64,000 nucleotides of DNA from NCBI GenBank assembly GCA_903828785.1, contig CAIKNP010000010.1, positions 40,791 through 104,790 of the forward strand, read 5' to 3'. A program made the translations under genes and the position numbers. Positions within the stretch are counted from its first letter, which is position 1. Every line of letters starts with the position of its first letter. Source of the stretch: an uncultured Actinomycetes bacterium. Its GTDB lineage: Bacteria > Actinomycetota > Acidimicrobiia > Acidimicrobiales > RAAP-2. The notes under the pieces were generated by a model, which searched no databases, was not told the DNA's origin, and saw nothing but the letters and a program-made list of their open reading frames with translations. Below, piece by piece: positions 1-9,681 of the stretch.

Positions 1-236
1 TTGTGCACCCAGTGCTTGAGCGCGAAGAGGGTAGCGGCGTACACTCCGGCGGCCACCGGAGCGGCGGCGACGGAAAAGATCACGATGGTCAAAATCGACA
101 AGTGCATGGAGTCACTCATCGACTTCGGCATCAAGTAGCTAGGCACCCACACCGAAATCAGAACACCGATGACGGTGAGGACAAACCACGTCCAATACAT
201 GCCCTTGAGGCTCTGCTTATTTTTGTTATCAGTCAT
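1..236 (-). CDS. Partial membrane protein (N-terminus only; runs off the left edge); possible oxidase-subunit-like anchor
   Basis: Minus-strand reading from ATG at 236 gives MTDNKNKQSLKGMYWTWFVLTVIGVLISVWVPSYLMPKSMSDSMHLSILTIVIFSVAAAPVAAGVYAATLFALKHWVH, with two predicted TM helices. Adjacent to cupredoxin-like, CtaG and SCO genes. Confidence 0.5.
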   Translation of the reverse strand, partial: MTDNKNKQSLKGMYWTWFVLTVIGVLISVWVPSYLMPKSMSDSMHLSILTIVIFSVAAAPVAAGVYAATLFALKHWVH

Positions 237-244
237 GTTGTTCC

Positions 245-969
245 TTACTTAACCGTCAAAGCGCCGGACATGTATCCGTACGAGGACATCGCGTAGCCAA
301 ACTGGCCTTCACGTGATCCACCGCAGGGGAACTCACAGTTCCATTCGTAGACCGTGCCGGCGGCCCCGGTCTTGAACGAGAAGTTCACGAGTACGGGCTC
401 CGGGTAGGTTCCGGTTCCTTGGGCCACTGGAGTGGGATTAGCGGGGTCCGCCGGAAGCGGCACCGACACGAAGAGTGCCGGCGTCGTCCCCTGAGGAATG
501 CCGCGAAGAGTGAACGTGTGGCCAATTTGCGTGGTATCCACACTCGTTCCCGTCACGGGAGCCTCGTAGCTCGAGGCGTCCGCCGTCTTCGCATCAGTCT
601 TGGGCATCTGCCACGTTGCCATACCATCGGTGGTCCCGTAGACGTGCGAGAAGAATGAATTGTTCAATGGACCACCACCGTCGTACTGCTTGATGGTCAT
701 GTGGACGACGGTGTTCGCTGGCGCTTCCCAGCGAAAGTTTGAGTAGGTGACCCAGTCGGGGTGGGCGCCACCCGTCGCACCGTGATAACCCGCTAACGAG
801 TCTGGGTAGGTGCTAATCGTCAAGGTGCAATTTCCCGGGGTTGTGGGCACACACTGCAATGCGTCCTGATGAGGCGTTGCGCTAGCCAGCGCAAAACCCG
901 CTAATGCGAGTGCTCCCCCACCAAGAAGTATTGAAGCCAGTGCCGTGCCGATCGCTTTCGATCGCTCCA
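245..969 (-). CDS. Secreted cupredoxin-like protein
   Basis: ORF 245..1009; start placed at MERSKAIGTAL (ATG 969) behind a GAAGGAGACCAC SD. Signal peptide; C-terminal YEWNCEFPCGG...GYAM resembles a Cx3C copper-site loop. Confidence 0.55.
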
Positions 970-1077
970 TGTGGTCTCCTTCATAAACTTCATCTAGAGG
1001 CGTGTGCAACTATTCACAAACACCTGTAGTAAATGTAGCGCAAAAAAACCATAAGGCAAGGATTAAGGTTCACTACC

Positions 1078-1425
1078 GTGGCAATTGAAAACAATTCAAC
1101 CTTTCGCATTCACTTGGGTCTAGTGATTGCCGAAAGCATTTGCATTCCCGCCGGTATCTTCGAACTCTCGCGGGCGCTGCACGGCAACCTGCTTTCGTGG
1201 GCCTACGTGATCGAGTGGCCGGGTCTGGCCATTTATGCCGTTTTCATGTGGTCCAAAATGCTCAAAGAAGAACGAGGTGAGGACGAGCGGTCGCAGGCTG
1301 AACCTGAGCGCATTGAACGCCAGCAGTCCGACGACCCGGAACTAAAGGCCTGGAACGATTACCTGGCCTCGGTCCATGGGGTGAAGCCTCAAGCCGACGT
1401 CACACTCGACAAACGCGACGTTTGA
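1078..1425 (+). CDS. Small hypothetical membrane protein
   Basis: 115 aa ORF from GTG with hydrophobic N-terminal half and charged tail; TAAGGT 8 nt before the start. Confidence 0.55.
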   Translation: MAIENNSTFRIHLGLVIAESICIPAGIFELSRALHGNLLSWAYVIEWPGLAIYAVFMWSKMLKEERGEDERSQAEPERIERQQSDDPELKAWNDYLASVHGVKPQADVTLDKRDV

Positions 1426-2249
1426 CGCTCGAGCGCCCCCATGAGGGACCCCTCACGAAGTACTAAGCGACGGATTATCAATACCAAGCAGGGCACGGCC
1501 CAGAAGTCGCCACAAATCCACAAGATCGCGGCGGCCAATTGTTGGTGGGCGAACGCTGTCGCGGGCGAGATTCCCATGCCCGGCATGTGGGGCATGGAGG
1601 GCATCGAACTCAGGGTCATCACCGAGTACCAGTTGGTCTTGGTGAAAATTGACATCGCCATAGCCATAACCAGCATCTCGAACATGGAAACAACCACCAT
1701 CAGAAACTGCAAGCGCAGTCGAGTCTTCACGGGCCGTGGCCACGAGGGTATGAGGTAATGGAAAAAGAAGAAGCCCGAGAGTAAAAAAGCCGGTTCCATC
1801 AACCATTGCATCATCCAGTCGTGGAGCATGATGGCGTCAAACAGGCGGGGAAGATGCGACGCAACCATTACCCCGTTAAGGACCAGGGCGGCCACGATTG
1901 GATTTGCCACCGCTCGAGGAATCCGAACGCGGCGATCCAGGTACCACCAGCGTTGTAGCCGCCGCCGCCAGCCCACGGGCAACAGCCTCGCCCAGTGTCG
2001 TAGCGTCGAACTCGCGATGAGCCCCATGGGCACCGCAAACATCACAATGACGTGGCCAATCATGTGGTCGGGCAGATTCATCATGCCGAGACGCTCGAAG
2101 GGCGAGGCGGCCGCGAACCACAGAAGTCCCCACGAGAAAATTGAGAGAGCGCATTGACCCCAAACTCGTTGCCTCCGGTGAGGGTGACGAATAAGCGCCC
2201 CGACGCTAAGCGCCGCGCCGGCCATCGCCACTACGCCCAGAGGGGTCAT
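1389..2249 (-). CDS. ctaG: Cytochrome c oxidase assembly factor CtaG-like (caa3_CtaG family) membrane protein
   Basis: 286 aa polytopic protein with conserved-type HMIGHVIVMFAVPMGL and His-rich TM segments; next to SCO-like gene. Confidence 0.7.
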   Translation of the reverse strand: MTPLGVVAMAGAALSVGALIRHPHRRQRVWGQCALSIFSWGLLWFAAASPFERLGMMNLPDHMIGHVIVMFAVPMGLIASSTLRHWARLLPVGWRRRLQRWWYLDRRVRIPRAVANPIVAALVLNGVMVASHLPRLFDAIMLHDWMMQWLMEPAFLLSGFFFFHYLIPSWPRPVKTRLRLQFLMVVVSMFEMLVMAMAMSIFTKTNWYSVMTLSSMPSMPHMPGMGISPATAFAHQQLAAAILWICGDFWAVPCLVLIIRRLVLREGSLMGALERQTSRLSSVTSA

Positions 2250-3988
2250 CGCACACCTAGCTGGTGCAGAAGCGAGAGTACCTCTGCTTCGGCGGAACCT
2301 TGCGTGGCGCTGCCGCCGTTCAAGGGGTCATCGGGAATTATCCACTGCAAATGGCCCGAGGGGTCGATGATAAAGAAGTAGTCGGCGTGAATGCTCATTC
2401 GCCCCTTGGGCGATGAGAGCACCGAAATCCCGAAGGAGTTCCACACCTTCTTTAAGTGGGCGTTCGACCCAGTCACGAAGAAAAAGTTGGGGACGCTGCG
2501 GAGCTGGTGCTGCGCCACGAAGTGCTGTACGTCCGCCAAGGACTCGTGCAATGGATTCGCCGCCACGGCCACTATGTCGATTGGCGAGTGTGTCGAAAGT
2601 TGGGAGCGAACGGACTTCAATTGGGCGGCGAGTAGCGAACAGTCCGTCCAGCACACGGGGTCGAGGAAGGTCAACAAGACGTAATGGTCCCGGTGCTCTC
2701 CCAGGGTGTAGGTCTTGCCGTTTTGGTCCGTCAGGGTAAAGGGCGGCGCTACTTCACTCGCCACGGGGTGCGAGGCCAATCCGTTGGCGGCTTCGTAAAA
2801 CGTTTTCTCGATCGGTTGCGTTGTCGCCCACGCCATCGAGGCCACCGAGAACACAATCATGGCCGTCGCAAAGCTCGCCACCACACCTCCCGACAGTGAG
2901 CGAAGTTCCTTGGGCAATCGACTCGGCTTGAGAGAAAGTTCGTTGAATCGAGGCGCTGCGCAGGCGCAGAGGGCGGCGAGTGGGACGAGTGAATTGAAGT
3001 CGGTCGCGAGGCCACCAAAGAATGCGACGTCTTGGGCCACCACCCAGAAAACGAGGGCGAAGGCCACCGTTGACCACACGGGCCAGTTCCACGCTCGGTC
3101 AGACGCGAACCACAATCCCCCGGCGCTGATGAGTAGCCAGAAAATGATGATCAGATTGGCGCCTCCACCGATGGTGCCCGCGACGTTTCCGCCGTGCAGG
3201 GCGAGCGAAGCAATCCAGTGAGGCTGGGCCACTTGGGTCATGGACTGGGTCATCGCCGTCAAGGCATTGGCGTTTCCACCCTGCCAGAAGCCATCCGAGG
3301 GGAGGCACTGACGAAGGGCTCCGAGCGTCAAAATCACACTCAATAACCGCAAGGTAGAACGAGAGAAAGTTCGTTTGAAGACTTCCGTTCCCCCCGCGAG
3401 CCATAGACCCGCGATGACGTAAAACAAGGTTGCGCCGGGCCAGCCAAAGAGAATTGACCCGGTAGGCGAAAAAATCCCTCCCGCACCATTGCCAATCAAC
3501 CAAATCATGGCCGCCCAGGCAGCTGAGACCAAGGCCACCGAGCGCCCTAGTCGACCATTTGAAACCATGAGCGCAATGCCAATGCCCACCTGAATCCACG
3601 CCGTACCAACGGCGAGCGCGAGGGGATGTTCATTCCAAAGGACTATTCCGCTGTTCATCAATGAGTGCAGCCACCCGGGGGTCCCCGGGATGGCGGCGCC
3701 GACAACTCCCGTGCCGAGCCCCAATGGCATTGAAGGCTGAAACTGCAAAATGCCGTCGACGAGCCAGATGGCCCCAAAGGACATCCGCAAGAAGGTACGG
3801 TTACGGGGCTCGGTAGCGCCGATGGATGACAGGTTGAAAGTGCGTAGACGACCCGTCACTAGGCCAATCAAGAGCAACAGCATCCCTAGGGCCACGAAGA
3901 GTCCCACGGCGCGAACGAAGAGATCGTGGCGAAAGTACGCAACGATAAGTGGATTAGTCAGCGAAATCTGACTATGGGTCATCACCAT
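2246..3988 (-). CDS. Polytopic membrane protein fused to C-terminal SCO1/SenC-like thioredoxin domain
   Basis: 580 aa; about 400 aa with many TM helices, then APPFTLTDQNGKTYTLGEHRDHYVLLTFLDPVCWTDC...SIHADYFFIIDPSG (CxxxC plus conserved His). Confidence 0.7.
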   Translation of the reverse strand: MVMTHSQISLTNPLIVAYFRHDLFVRAVGLFVALGMLLLLIGLVTGRLRTFNLSSIGATEPRNRTFLRMSFGAIWLVDGILQFQPSMPLGLGTGVVGAAIPGTPGWLHSLMNSGIVLWNEHPLALAVGTAWIQVGIGIALMVSNGRLGRSVALVSAAWAAMIWLIGNGAGGIFSPTGSILFGWPGATLFYVIAGLWLAGGTEVFKRTFSRSTLRLLSVILTLGALRQCLPSDGFWQGGNANALTAMTQSMTQVAQPHWIASLALHGGNVAGTIGGGANLIIIFWLLISAGGLWFASDRAWNWPVWSTVAFALVFWVVAQDVAFFGGLATDFNSLVPLAALCACAAPRFNELSLKPSRLPKELRSLSGGVVASFATAMIVFSVASMAWATTQPIEKTFYEAANGLASHPVASEVAPPFTLTDQNGKTYTLGEHRDHYVLLTFLDPVCWTDCSLLAAQLKSVRSQLSTHSPIDIVAVAANPLHESLADVQHFVAQHQLRSVPNFFFVTGSNAHLKKVWNSFGISVLSSPKGRMSIHADYFFIIDPSGHLQWIIPDDPLNGGSATQGSAEAEVLSLLHQLGVR

Positions 3989-4000
3989 GGCGAAACCTCT

Positions 4001-4402
4001 TTACAGACCTAACTCGTCAAAAATTGCGGCGAGCACGCCGTTAACGAAGGAGGGCGCATTATCACCGGAGTAGGTTCGAGTGTTCTCGACGGCCTCATCC
4101 ATGATGACGGCCTTGGGCGGGGCGTCATCGAGCAGCGCTTCACCAACCGCCAGTTCCATGATCAGCCGATCGATAAGGGCGATGCGATCAAGCGGCCAGT
4201 CAATGGCGTGGCTCGAAATCAATTCCTGGGAACGAGAACGACTATCTTCACTCGCGTGAAGCAAGAGAACGGTGTACGGGTCGGGAGCAACGGGGAGTTC
4301 ACCCAAGAGAACACCCACGCTGCGCTCCTTGATAGCGGCTTCGTAGAGCAGCTCAAGGGCTCGTTGACGAGCGAGTGTTCGTTGGCTACCGAGGTCGTTC
4401 AC
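4001..4402 (-). CDS. nusB: Transcription antitermination protein NusB
   Basis: 133 aa: ARQRALELLYEA...IDRLIMELAVGE...AVENTRTYSGDNAPSFVNGVLAAI. Confidence 0.9.
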   Translation of the reverse strand: MNDLGSQRTLARQRALELLYEAAIKERSVGVLLGELPVAPDPYTVLLLHASEDSRSRSQELISSHAIDWPLDRIALIDRLIMELAVGEALLDDAPPKAVIMDEAVENTRTYSGDNAPSFVNGVLAAIFDELGL

Positions 4403-4965
4403 TAGGCCCGCGTCATGTATTCGCCCGTGCGGGTATCAACCTTGATGACCTCGTCGGGTCCCACGAACAAGGGCACCTGCACCACGTAGCCCGTTTCGAG
4501 AGTCGCCGGCTTGCGGGCGCCCGAAACGCGATCCCCCTGAATACCAGGTTCGGTTTCGCTAATGCGCAGCTCCACCGAAGCCGGCAGTTCAACGCCAATA
4601 ACCTCACCCTGGTAGGAGATAATCATGGCCTTACCCGTTTCGATAAGAAAATTCGTGACGTCGCCCAAGTTCTTAGACGAGACCGGGATCTGGTCGTAGG
4701 TGTCTTGGTCCATGAAAATGTAGTCATCGCCATCGCGGTAGAGATACTGCGTGTCCATCTTGTCAATGATGGCTTGCTCCATCTTTTCGCCGGAGTTGTA
4801 GGTTCGCTCGATAACCGCCCCACTGCGAGCGTTTCGCAACTTGGTGCGAACAAAGGCGCCACCCTTACCGGGCTTGACGTGCTGGAACTCAATAACCGTG
4901 AAGAGGCCTTCGTCGATCTTGAGTGTGATGCCGTTTTTGATATCGGACGTGTTAATGGACGGCAT
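4402..4965 (-). CDS. efp: Elongation factor P
   Basis: Start at MPSINTSDIKNG; HVKPGKGGAFVRTKLRN motif. Confidence 0.93.
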   Translation of the reverse strand: MPSINTSDIKNGITLKIDEGLFTVIEFQHVKPGKGGAFVRTKLRNARSGAVIERTYNSGEKMEQAIIDKMDTQYLYRDGDDYIFMDQDTYDQIPVSSKNLGDVTNFLIETGKAMIISYQGEVIGVELPASVELRISETEPGIQGDRVSGARKPATLETGYVVQVPLFVGPDEVIKVDTRTGEYMTRA

Positions 4966-5031
4966 GTGGCCTAAACCCTTTCGCGTGACGTGCGTCGTCA
5001 ATTCTAGGCACGAGAAACGAAAGTGGTGTAC

Positions 5032-5469
5032 CTAGACCAAAAGAGCGAGGGCCGCGTCCAGGGCCAGGTCGTAGCTGAAGCCCCCGAATCCGGCAATGGA
5101 ACCTTGCACCACCCCTGCCAGGGTGGAAGTGTGGCGAAAGGGCTCCCGGGCGGCCGGGTTGGAAAGATGGACTTCTATCGCCGGGCCCGTAAACATCGCC
5201 AGTGCGTCCGCCAAGGCCCAAGACGAGTGCGTTAGCGCGCCGGCGTTGAAGAGGATTGCCGCGCTGGTGTGACGAGCCTCGTGGATCGCCTCAATCAGGA
5301 CTCCTTCAAAGTTCGATTGCACGTGACGCAAGCTAAATCCCTGAGATTCAGCTTTCGCCCGCAGTCGATCGACGTGGTCGTCGAGGGTCGCCGTTCCATA
5401 AATTTCTGGACTGCGCGTCCCTAACTGGTCGAGATTAGGACCAGAAAGCACCAAGATTTCTTTACTCAC
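5032..5469 (-). CDS. aroQ: 3-dehydroquinate dehydratase, type II
   Basis: LSGPNLDQLGTRSPEIYG, QSNFEG, EVHLSNPAAREPFRHTS. Confidence 0.92.
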   Translation of the reverse strand: MSKEILVLSGPNLDQLGTRSPEIYGTATLDDHVDRLRAKAESQGFSLRHVQSNFEGVLIEAIHEARHTSAAILFNAGALTHSSWALADALAMFTGPAIEVHLSNPAAREPFRHTSTLAGVVQGSIAGFGGFSYDLALDAALALLV

Positions 5470-6521
5470 TCCAGCCCTCCTATGAATTCAGCATAGGTGG
5501 CAACCACCTCGTCGGCCGAGACATCCGCGACGGTGGAGAAGCCCTGGACCCCAGGTAGAACGAAGGTGAGATTATGGTGCGCCTTTTTATCCCTCGCCAT
5601 GACGGCCAGCACGTCGGTAATCTCAAAAGCCCAAGGCAATCGCGAGGGCAGACCGAAGAAAGCAACGACCTCATCGGTGGCGGCGACCTCGGTGGCGTCA
5701 ATCCGCCCGAGTCGGTGCGCGAGACGAGCTTCAAAACGTAGGCCCAGCGCGACGGCCTCGCCGTGGCGCAGGGCGTCCGGATCACGCGACAGAGTAAGTA
5801 ATTCGACGGCGTGCGCGAAGGTGTGGCCGTAATTCAGAAGTGCTCGCCGGCCGCTGGTCTCAAATTCGTCTTCGGCCACCACGCGCGCCTTGAGGGCCAC
5901 CGCCATCGTCACGAATTCTTCGAGCGTGGTAGTGGCTAAGTCGGAAACCGAGCGACCCTCGAGGAGCCAGCACTTCGCCACCTCCCCCATGCCGGCGATG
6001 CGCTCACGCGTCGAGAGGGTGTCGAGGGTGTCGAGGTCGCACCAGACGCCGCGCGGCTGATGAAAGGCCCCGACGAGGTTTTTACCTCCCACCAAATCAA
6101 CGGCCGTTTTACCGCCTATCGCGGCGTCAACCTGACCGGCCACGGAAGTGGCCACGTGAACAACGGCAATGCCGCGTAAATAAACGGCGGCGACGAAACC
6201 CGCCAAGTCGGTGGTAGCGCCCCCGCCAACCCCGACAATCACGTCGTGGCGAGACACGCCGAGGGCTGTCAATTCGTCGCAGAGTCGCTCTACGGTGGCC
6301 AAATTCTTACCTGACTCACCCTCGGGCGCCTCGATAACGTGTGTCGGTAGTGCAAGAGCAAAGTCAAACCACGGCTGGGCGCGAAGCATTGGCGTCGTAA
6401 TGATTACCGCCAACTTGGCCCGTGGCACCAAACTGCTCACTCGCTCAGCCAAGCTTGAGCGAACGCCGCGGCCGACGTGCACCTCGTAGGGATTATCTTG
6501 CAGATCGACCCGGATACTCAC
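5466..6521 (-). CDS. aroB: 3-dehydroquinate synthase
   Basis: 351 aa; VGVGGGATTDLAGFVAAVYLRGI, IGGKTAVDL, NYGHTFAHAVE. Confidence 0.93.
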   Translation of the reverse strand: MSIRVDLQDNPYEVHVGRGVRSSLAERVSSLVPRAKLAVIITTPMLRAQPWFDFALALPTHVIEAPEGESGKNLATVERLCDELTALGVSRHDVIVGVGGGATTDLAGFVAAVYLRGIAVVHVATSVAGQVDAAIGGKTAVDLVGGKNLVGAFHQPRGVWCDLDTLDTLSTRERIAGMGEVAKCWLLEGRSVSDLATTTLEEFVTMAVALKARVVAEDEFETSGRRALLNYGHTFAHAVELLTLSRDPDALRHGEAVALGLRFEARLAHRLGRIDATEVAATDEVVAFFGLPSRLPWAFEITDVLAVMARDKKAHHNLTFVLPGVQGFSTVADVSADEVVATYAEFIGGLE

Positions 6522-7018
6522 GCTCGCAAGGCTCCCAGTAATCCCATGACCTCGTCAATCAGTTCTTCAATGGAACGATTCGCATCAATCTTCCAACGCG
6601 ACACCTCTCGATATAGTGGCGCCCGGTCGGTTCGCAAGCGGGCCAGCACTTCACCCGGATCAGTACCGAGGAGGGGCCGATCCCCCTCGCCTAGTCGCGG
6701 CAAAATAACCTCGTCGCTGGCGTCGATCCAGCACGTGGGCTGCGAGCGAAGGAGCACCCGGGCTTGCGGCGTCGTAACGACCCCACCACCAGTGGCGACG
6801 ACCGCCTCCAGGGTGAGGAGTGACTCGAGGACGGCGAGTTCGCGACGGCGAAAAGCACCTTCACCCTCGCTGCGTAGCGATTCCTGCACGCTTAGTCCCT
6901 GTTGTTCGCTAAAGGCCTGGTCCGCGTCGACGAAGGGCAGGTGTAATCGCTGGGCGAGGGCGGCACCCAAGGTCGATTTGCCAACCCCGGGCAGACCAAC
7001 GAAGACGACGCGTGCCAC
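6518..7018 (-). CDS. aroK: Shikimate kinase
   Basis: GLPGVGKSTLG, FVDADQ, ATGGGVV. Confidence 0.92.
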   Translation of the reverse strand: MARVVFVGLPGVGKSTLGAALAQRLHLPFVDADQAFSEQQGLSVQESLRSEGEGAFRRRELAVLESLLTLEAVVATGGGVVTTPQARVLLRSQPTCWIDASDEVILPRLGEGDRPLLGTDPGEVLARLRTDRAPLYREVSRWKIDANRSIEELIDEVMGLLGALRA

Positions 7019-7020
7019 GG

Positions 7021-8211
7021 CTAGTGCGGACGAGCGGCCGACGCGGTCGAGCCGATATTGGCGAGGTAGCTGTCGTGGTTGCGCACGAACTCTTCGACGG
7101 AATCACCACCGAACTTGCGCATGGCTTCATTCGCCAGGACGATGGACAGCATGGCCTCGGCCACCACACCCAGAGCGGGCACTGCGGTCACGTCGGTGCG
7201 CTCCTTGAAGCTCACCGTCGACTCCCCCGTGGCGACGTCGACCGTTTCCAGCACTGGACGATTCAGCGTCGAGAGGGGCTTCATGGCGACCTTGGCGATC
7301 ACTGGTGAACCCGACGTCATGCCACCCTCGAGACCACCGGCGTGATCACTTCGCCGAATGAATCCACCACCTCGGGCGAAGTCGCCGTCGAGGGCAATGG
7401 CGTCGTGGGCCACCGAACCACGCTGGGAGGCTTGGGCGATGCCGTCGCCAATTTCCACGGCCTTGACGGCCTGGATGCTCATCAGGGCTCCAGCGATAAG
7501 ACCATCGAGTTTGCGATCCCAGTGCACGTGACTCCCTAGTCCCACGGGCACGCCGTAGGCGACAACCTCAACAATGCCCCCCAGCGAGTCGCCTTCCTTG
7601 GCGGCCGCCTTGATTTCGTCAATCATGGCCAGCGCCGTCGCCTGGTCGTAGCAACGCACTTCGCTTTCATCCACCTGATCGAGATCATCGGGTCCGGGGC
7701 GTCGGTCGGGGGGCGACGCAACGGTGCCGATACGCACGACGTGGGACACGACCTGCACTCCGATGTGGGCGAGGAGCGCTCGAGCCAGGGCGCCGACCAC
7801 CACGCGGGCGGCCGTTTCTCGCGCGCTGGCGCGTTCGAGCACGTCACGGGCGTCATCGAAGGCGTACTTTTGCATACCCACTAGGTCGGCGTGACCGGGA
7901 CGAGGCGTCGTCAACTTGTCACTCGGTGTTCCGGGGGCGGCAGACATTTCCACCTCCCACTTGGGCCACTCGGAGTTGAGCACTTCGATGGAAACTGGTG
8001 AACCAAGGGTGCGTCCATGGCGAATACCACCAGTCAGGCGTAAAACGTCTCGTTCAAAACGCATACGTGGTCCGCGACCGTATCCCAAGCGACGGCGAGC
8101 CAGCTGGTCGCTGATGGCCTCTTCAGTAATGGGCAAGCCCGAGGGAAGGCCCTCGACAATGACGGTCAGTGAAGGTCCGTGGCTTTCGCCCGCGGTGAGG
8201 AATCGCAACAT
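7021..8211 (-). CDS. aroC: Chorismate synthase
   Basis: MLRFLTAGESHGPSLTVIVEGLPSGL, RRLGYGRGPRM, EGGMTSGSPVIAKVAMKP. TAGAAT 6 nt upstream of ATG. Confidence 0.95.
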   Translation of the reverse strand: MLRFLTAGESHGPSLTVIVEGLPSGLPITEEAISDQLARRRLGYGRGPRMRFERDVLRLTGGIRHGRTLGSPVSIEVLNSEWPKWEVEMSAAPGTPSDKLTTPRPGHADLVGMQKYAFDDARDVLERASARETAARVVVGALARALLAHIGVQVVSHVVRIGTVASPPDRRPGPDDLDQVDESEVRCYDQATALAMIDEIKAAAKEGDSLGGIVEVVAYGVPVGLGSHVHWDRKLDGLIAGALMSIQAVKAVEIGDGIAQASQRGSVAHDAIALDGDFARGGGFIRRSDHAGGLEGGMTSGSPVIAKVAMKPLSTLNRPVLETVDVATGESTVSFKERTDVTAVPALGVVAEAMLSIVLANEAMRKFGGDSVEEFVRNHDSYLANIGSTASAARPH

Positions 8212-8246
8212 CCACCCATTCTAGGTGCGAAGCAGAAATAGGGACT

Positions 8247-8897
8247 CTAGGTGGCGTCCGCGTAAAAGGGATTTTCGCCCGAGGCGTGATCGGTGACGTC
8301 GCGAACATCGGTCAGTTCGGGAAGGGCCGCTCGCAACGCGGTCTCAATGCCCTGGGTCAAGGTAAGTCGACTCATGGCGCAACCTTGGCATCCACCCGAC
8401 ATCTTGATGTAGGCCACCTTGGTGCCGTCGTCCAGTGCCACGAGGTCGGCTCGACCTCCGTGCGAGGCGATTGAAGGATTAACCTGCTCGTCCAATACCG
8501 CGACCGCGCGTCGAGCCAACTCACTCTCAATGCCCATCGCCAATATCTCTGCGGGCACACCAGGATTCATCTCCTGCGGCGTTGGGTGGTTGGGATTAAC
8601 GAGGACGAGTCCGCCGCCACCTTCGGTGGCGAATTCGAGACGCGAGCCCTGCAGGCGACTAATGGAAGCGGCGGGTATCACGATGGCGAGGTCGCCATCG
8701 TGCCCGACGGCCGAACCCTCCGGCGCATCCTTGACTTCCGAAAAGTACAAGTCGTAGGCGTAGCCATTGCCTTGGGTGCCGGTGACCTCCACGTAGAGTC
8801 CGAGACCCTCGTTGGGCTGCTCGCCCGCAATGGCGTCGAGCACAACGTTGCGGGCTTCGTCGGTAAGGGTCAGGACTTCAAAGGTTGCATTCGTCAT
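8247..8897 (-). CDS. nfuA: NfuA-like Fe-S assembly protein (degenerate A-type N-domain plus NifU-type C-domain)
   Basis: 216 aa; C-terminal VAYIKMSGGCQGCAMSRLTLTQGIE. Confidence 0.8.
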   Translation of the reverse strand: MTNATFEVLTLTDEARNVVLDAIAGEQPNEGLGLYVEVTGTQGNGYAYDLYFSEVKDAPEGSAVGHDGDLAIVIPAASISRLQGSRLEFATEGGGGLVLVNPNHPTPQEMNPGVPAEILAMGIESELARRAVAVLDEQVNPSIASHGGRADLVALDDGTKVAYIKMSGGCQGCAMSRLTLTQGIETALRAALPELTDVRDVTDHASGENPFYADAT

Positions 8898-8903
8898 GGC
8901 GCC

Positions 8904-8932
8904 AGTCTAAAGGTGTGTGGGGTCCTTGCCAA
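8904..8932 (-). promoter_or_regulatory. Predicted nfuA promoter, leaderless: TTGGCA-N17-TAGACT-N6-ATG
   Basis: Reverse complement shows TTGGCA (8927-8932), 17 nt, TAGACT (8904-8909), 6 nt, then ATG at 8897. Confidence 0.65.
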
Positions 8933-8949
8933 CTACTAAGTTTTAAGCC

Positions 8950-9681
8950 ATGTCTGCTGCCCCTTCTTCCACCCACGAGTGGATGACCTTCTTTGACCCC
9001 CACGAGGAGTTCACCTGGATGGTGGACATAACCTTTTTGCTCTCGAACTGGAATTGCATCTTCGGCAACGGGTGTCAGGGAGTTCTCACCGGCCCCTCAC
9101 CGGAACTCGAACAGGGCTGCTGCAGTTACGGGGCTCACTTCGCCGACGGGGAGGACCGACAGCGCGTCGAACTCGCCGCCACCCGTTTGGGTGCTGATCA
9201 GTGGCAATTCAAGTCCAAGGGCAAAAACGGCACTACCCGAGTGAAGAAGAATGGTGAGGCGGTCACCAAACTCGTGCAAAACGCCTGCATCTTTCTGAAT
9301 CGCCCCGACTTTCACCGCGGAGCCGGCTGCGCTCTGCACGTCTTGGCGCTCGACACTGGGGAAAGTTTCATCCCCCTAAAGCCCGAAGTCTGCTGGCAGG
9401 TACCACTGCGCAAGGAACCCCTCGCCCTCGAAAGTGGTGACGTGGTCGTGCGCATTGGTCAGTGGGACCGCAGCGACTGGGGCGCCGGTGGTGCGGAGTT
9501 TCACTGGTGGTGCACCCAAGACCCCGGGGCCTTCACCTCTTCGTCACGCGTCGTTGAAACGATGCAAGAAGAACTGGTCGCCCTGATGAATCCTTGGGCG
9601 TACGAACAGGTGTTGCGCTACTGCAACGAACGCAGTGCACAAGGTACCGCAGTTGCGCACCCCGTCGTGCGGCGCCGCTAA
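8950..9681 (+). CDS. Cysteine-rich protein of unknown function
   Basis: 243 aa with clustered Cys (CIFGNGCQG, GCCSYG, ACIF, GCALH); divergent from nfuA; TAAGTT-N7-ATG. Confidence 0.7.
   Translation: MSAAPSSTHEWMTFFDPHEEFTWMVDITFLLSNWNCIFGNGCQGVLTGPSPELEQGCCSYGAHFADGEDRQRVELAATRLGADQWQFKSKGKNGTTRVKKNGEAVTKLVQNACIFLNRPDFHRGAGCALHVLALDTGESFIPLKPEVCWQVPLRKEPLALESGDVVVRIGQWDRSDWGAGGAEFHWWCTQDPGAFTSSSRVVETMQEELVALMNPWAYEQVLRYCNERSAQGTAVAHPVVRRR

Noticed and set aside
4375-4974. 199-aa plus-strand ORF opposite efp
   Set aside because: Exact antisense of a strongly conserved efp gene; typical shadow ORF in high-GC DNA.
6477-7208. 243-aa plus-strand ORF opposite aroK/aroC
   Set aside because: Arg/Ser/Pro-rich shadow ORF overlapping two well-supported genes.
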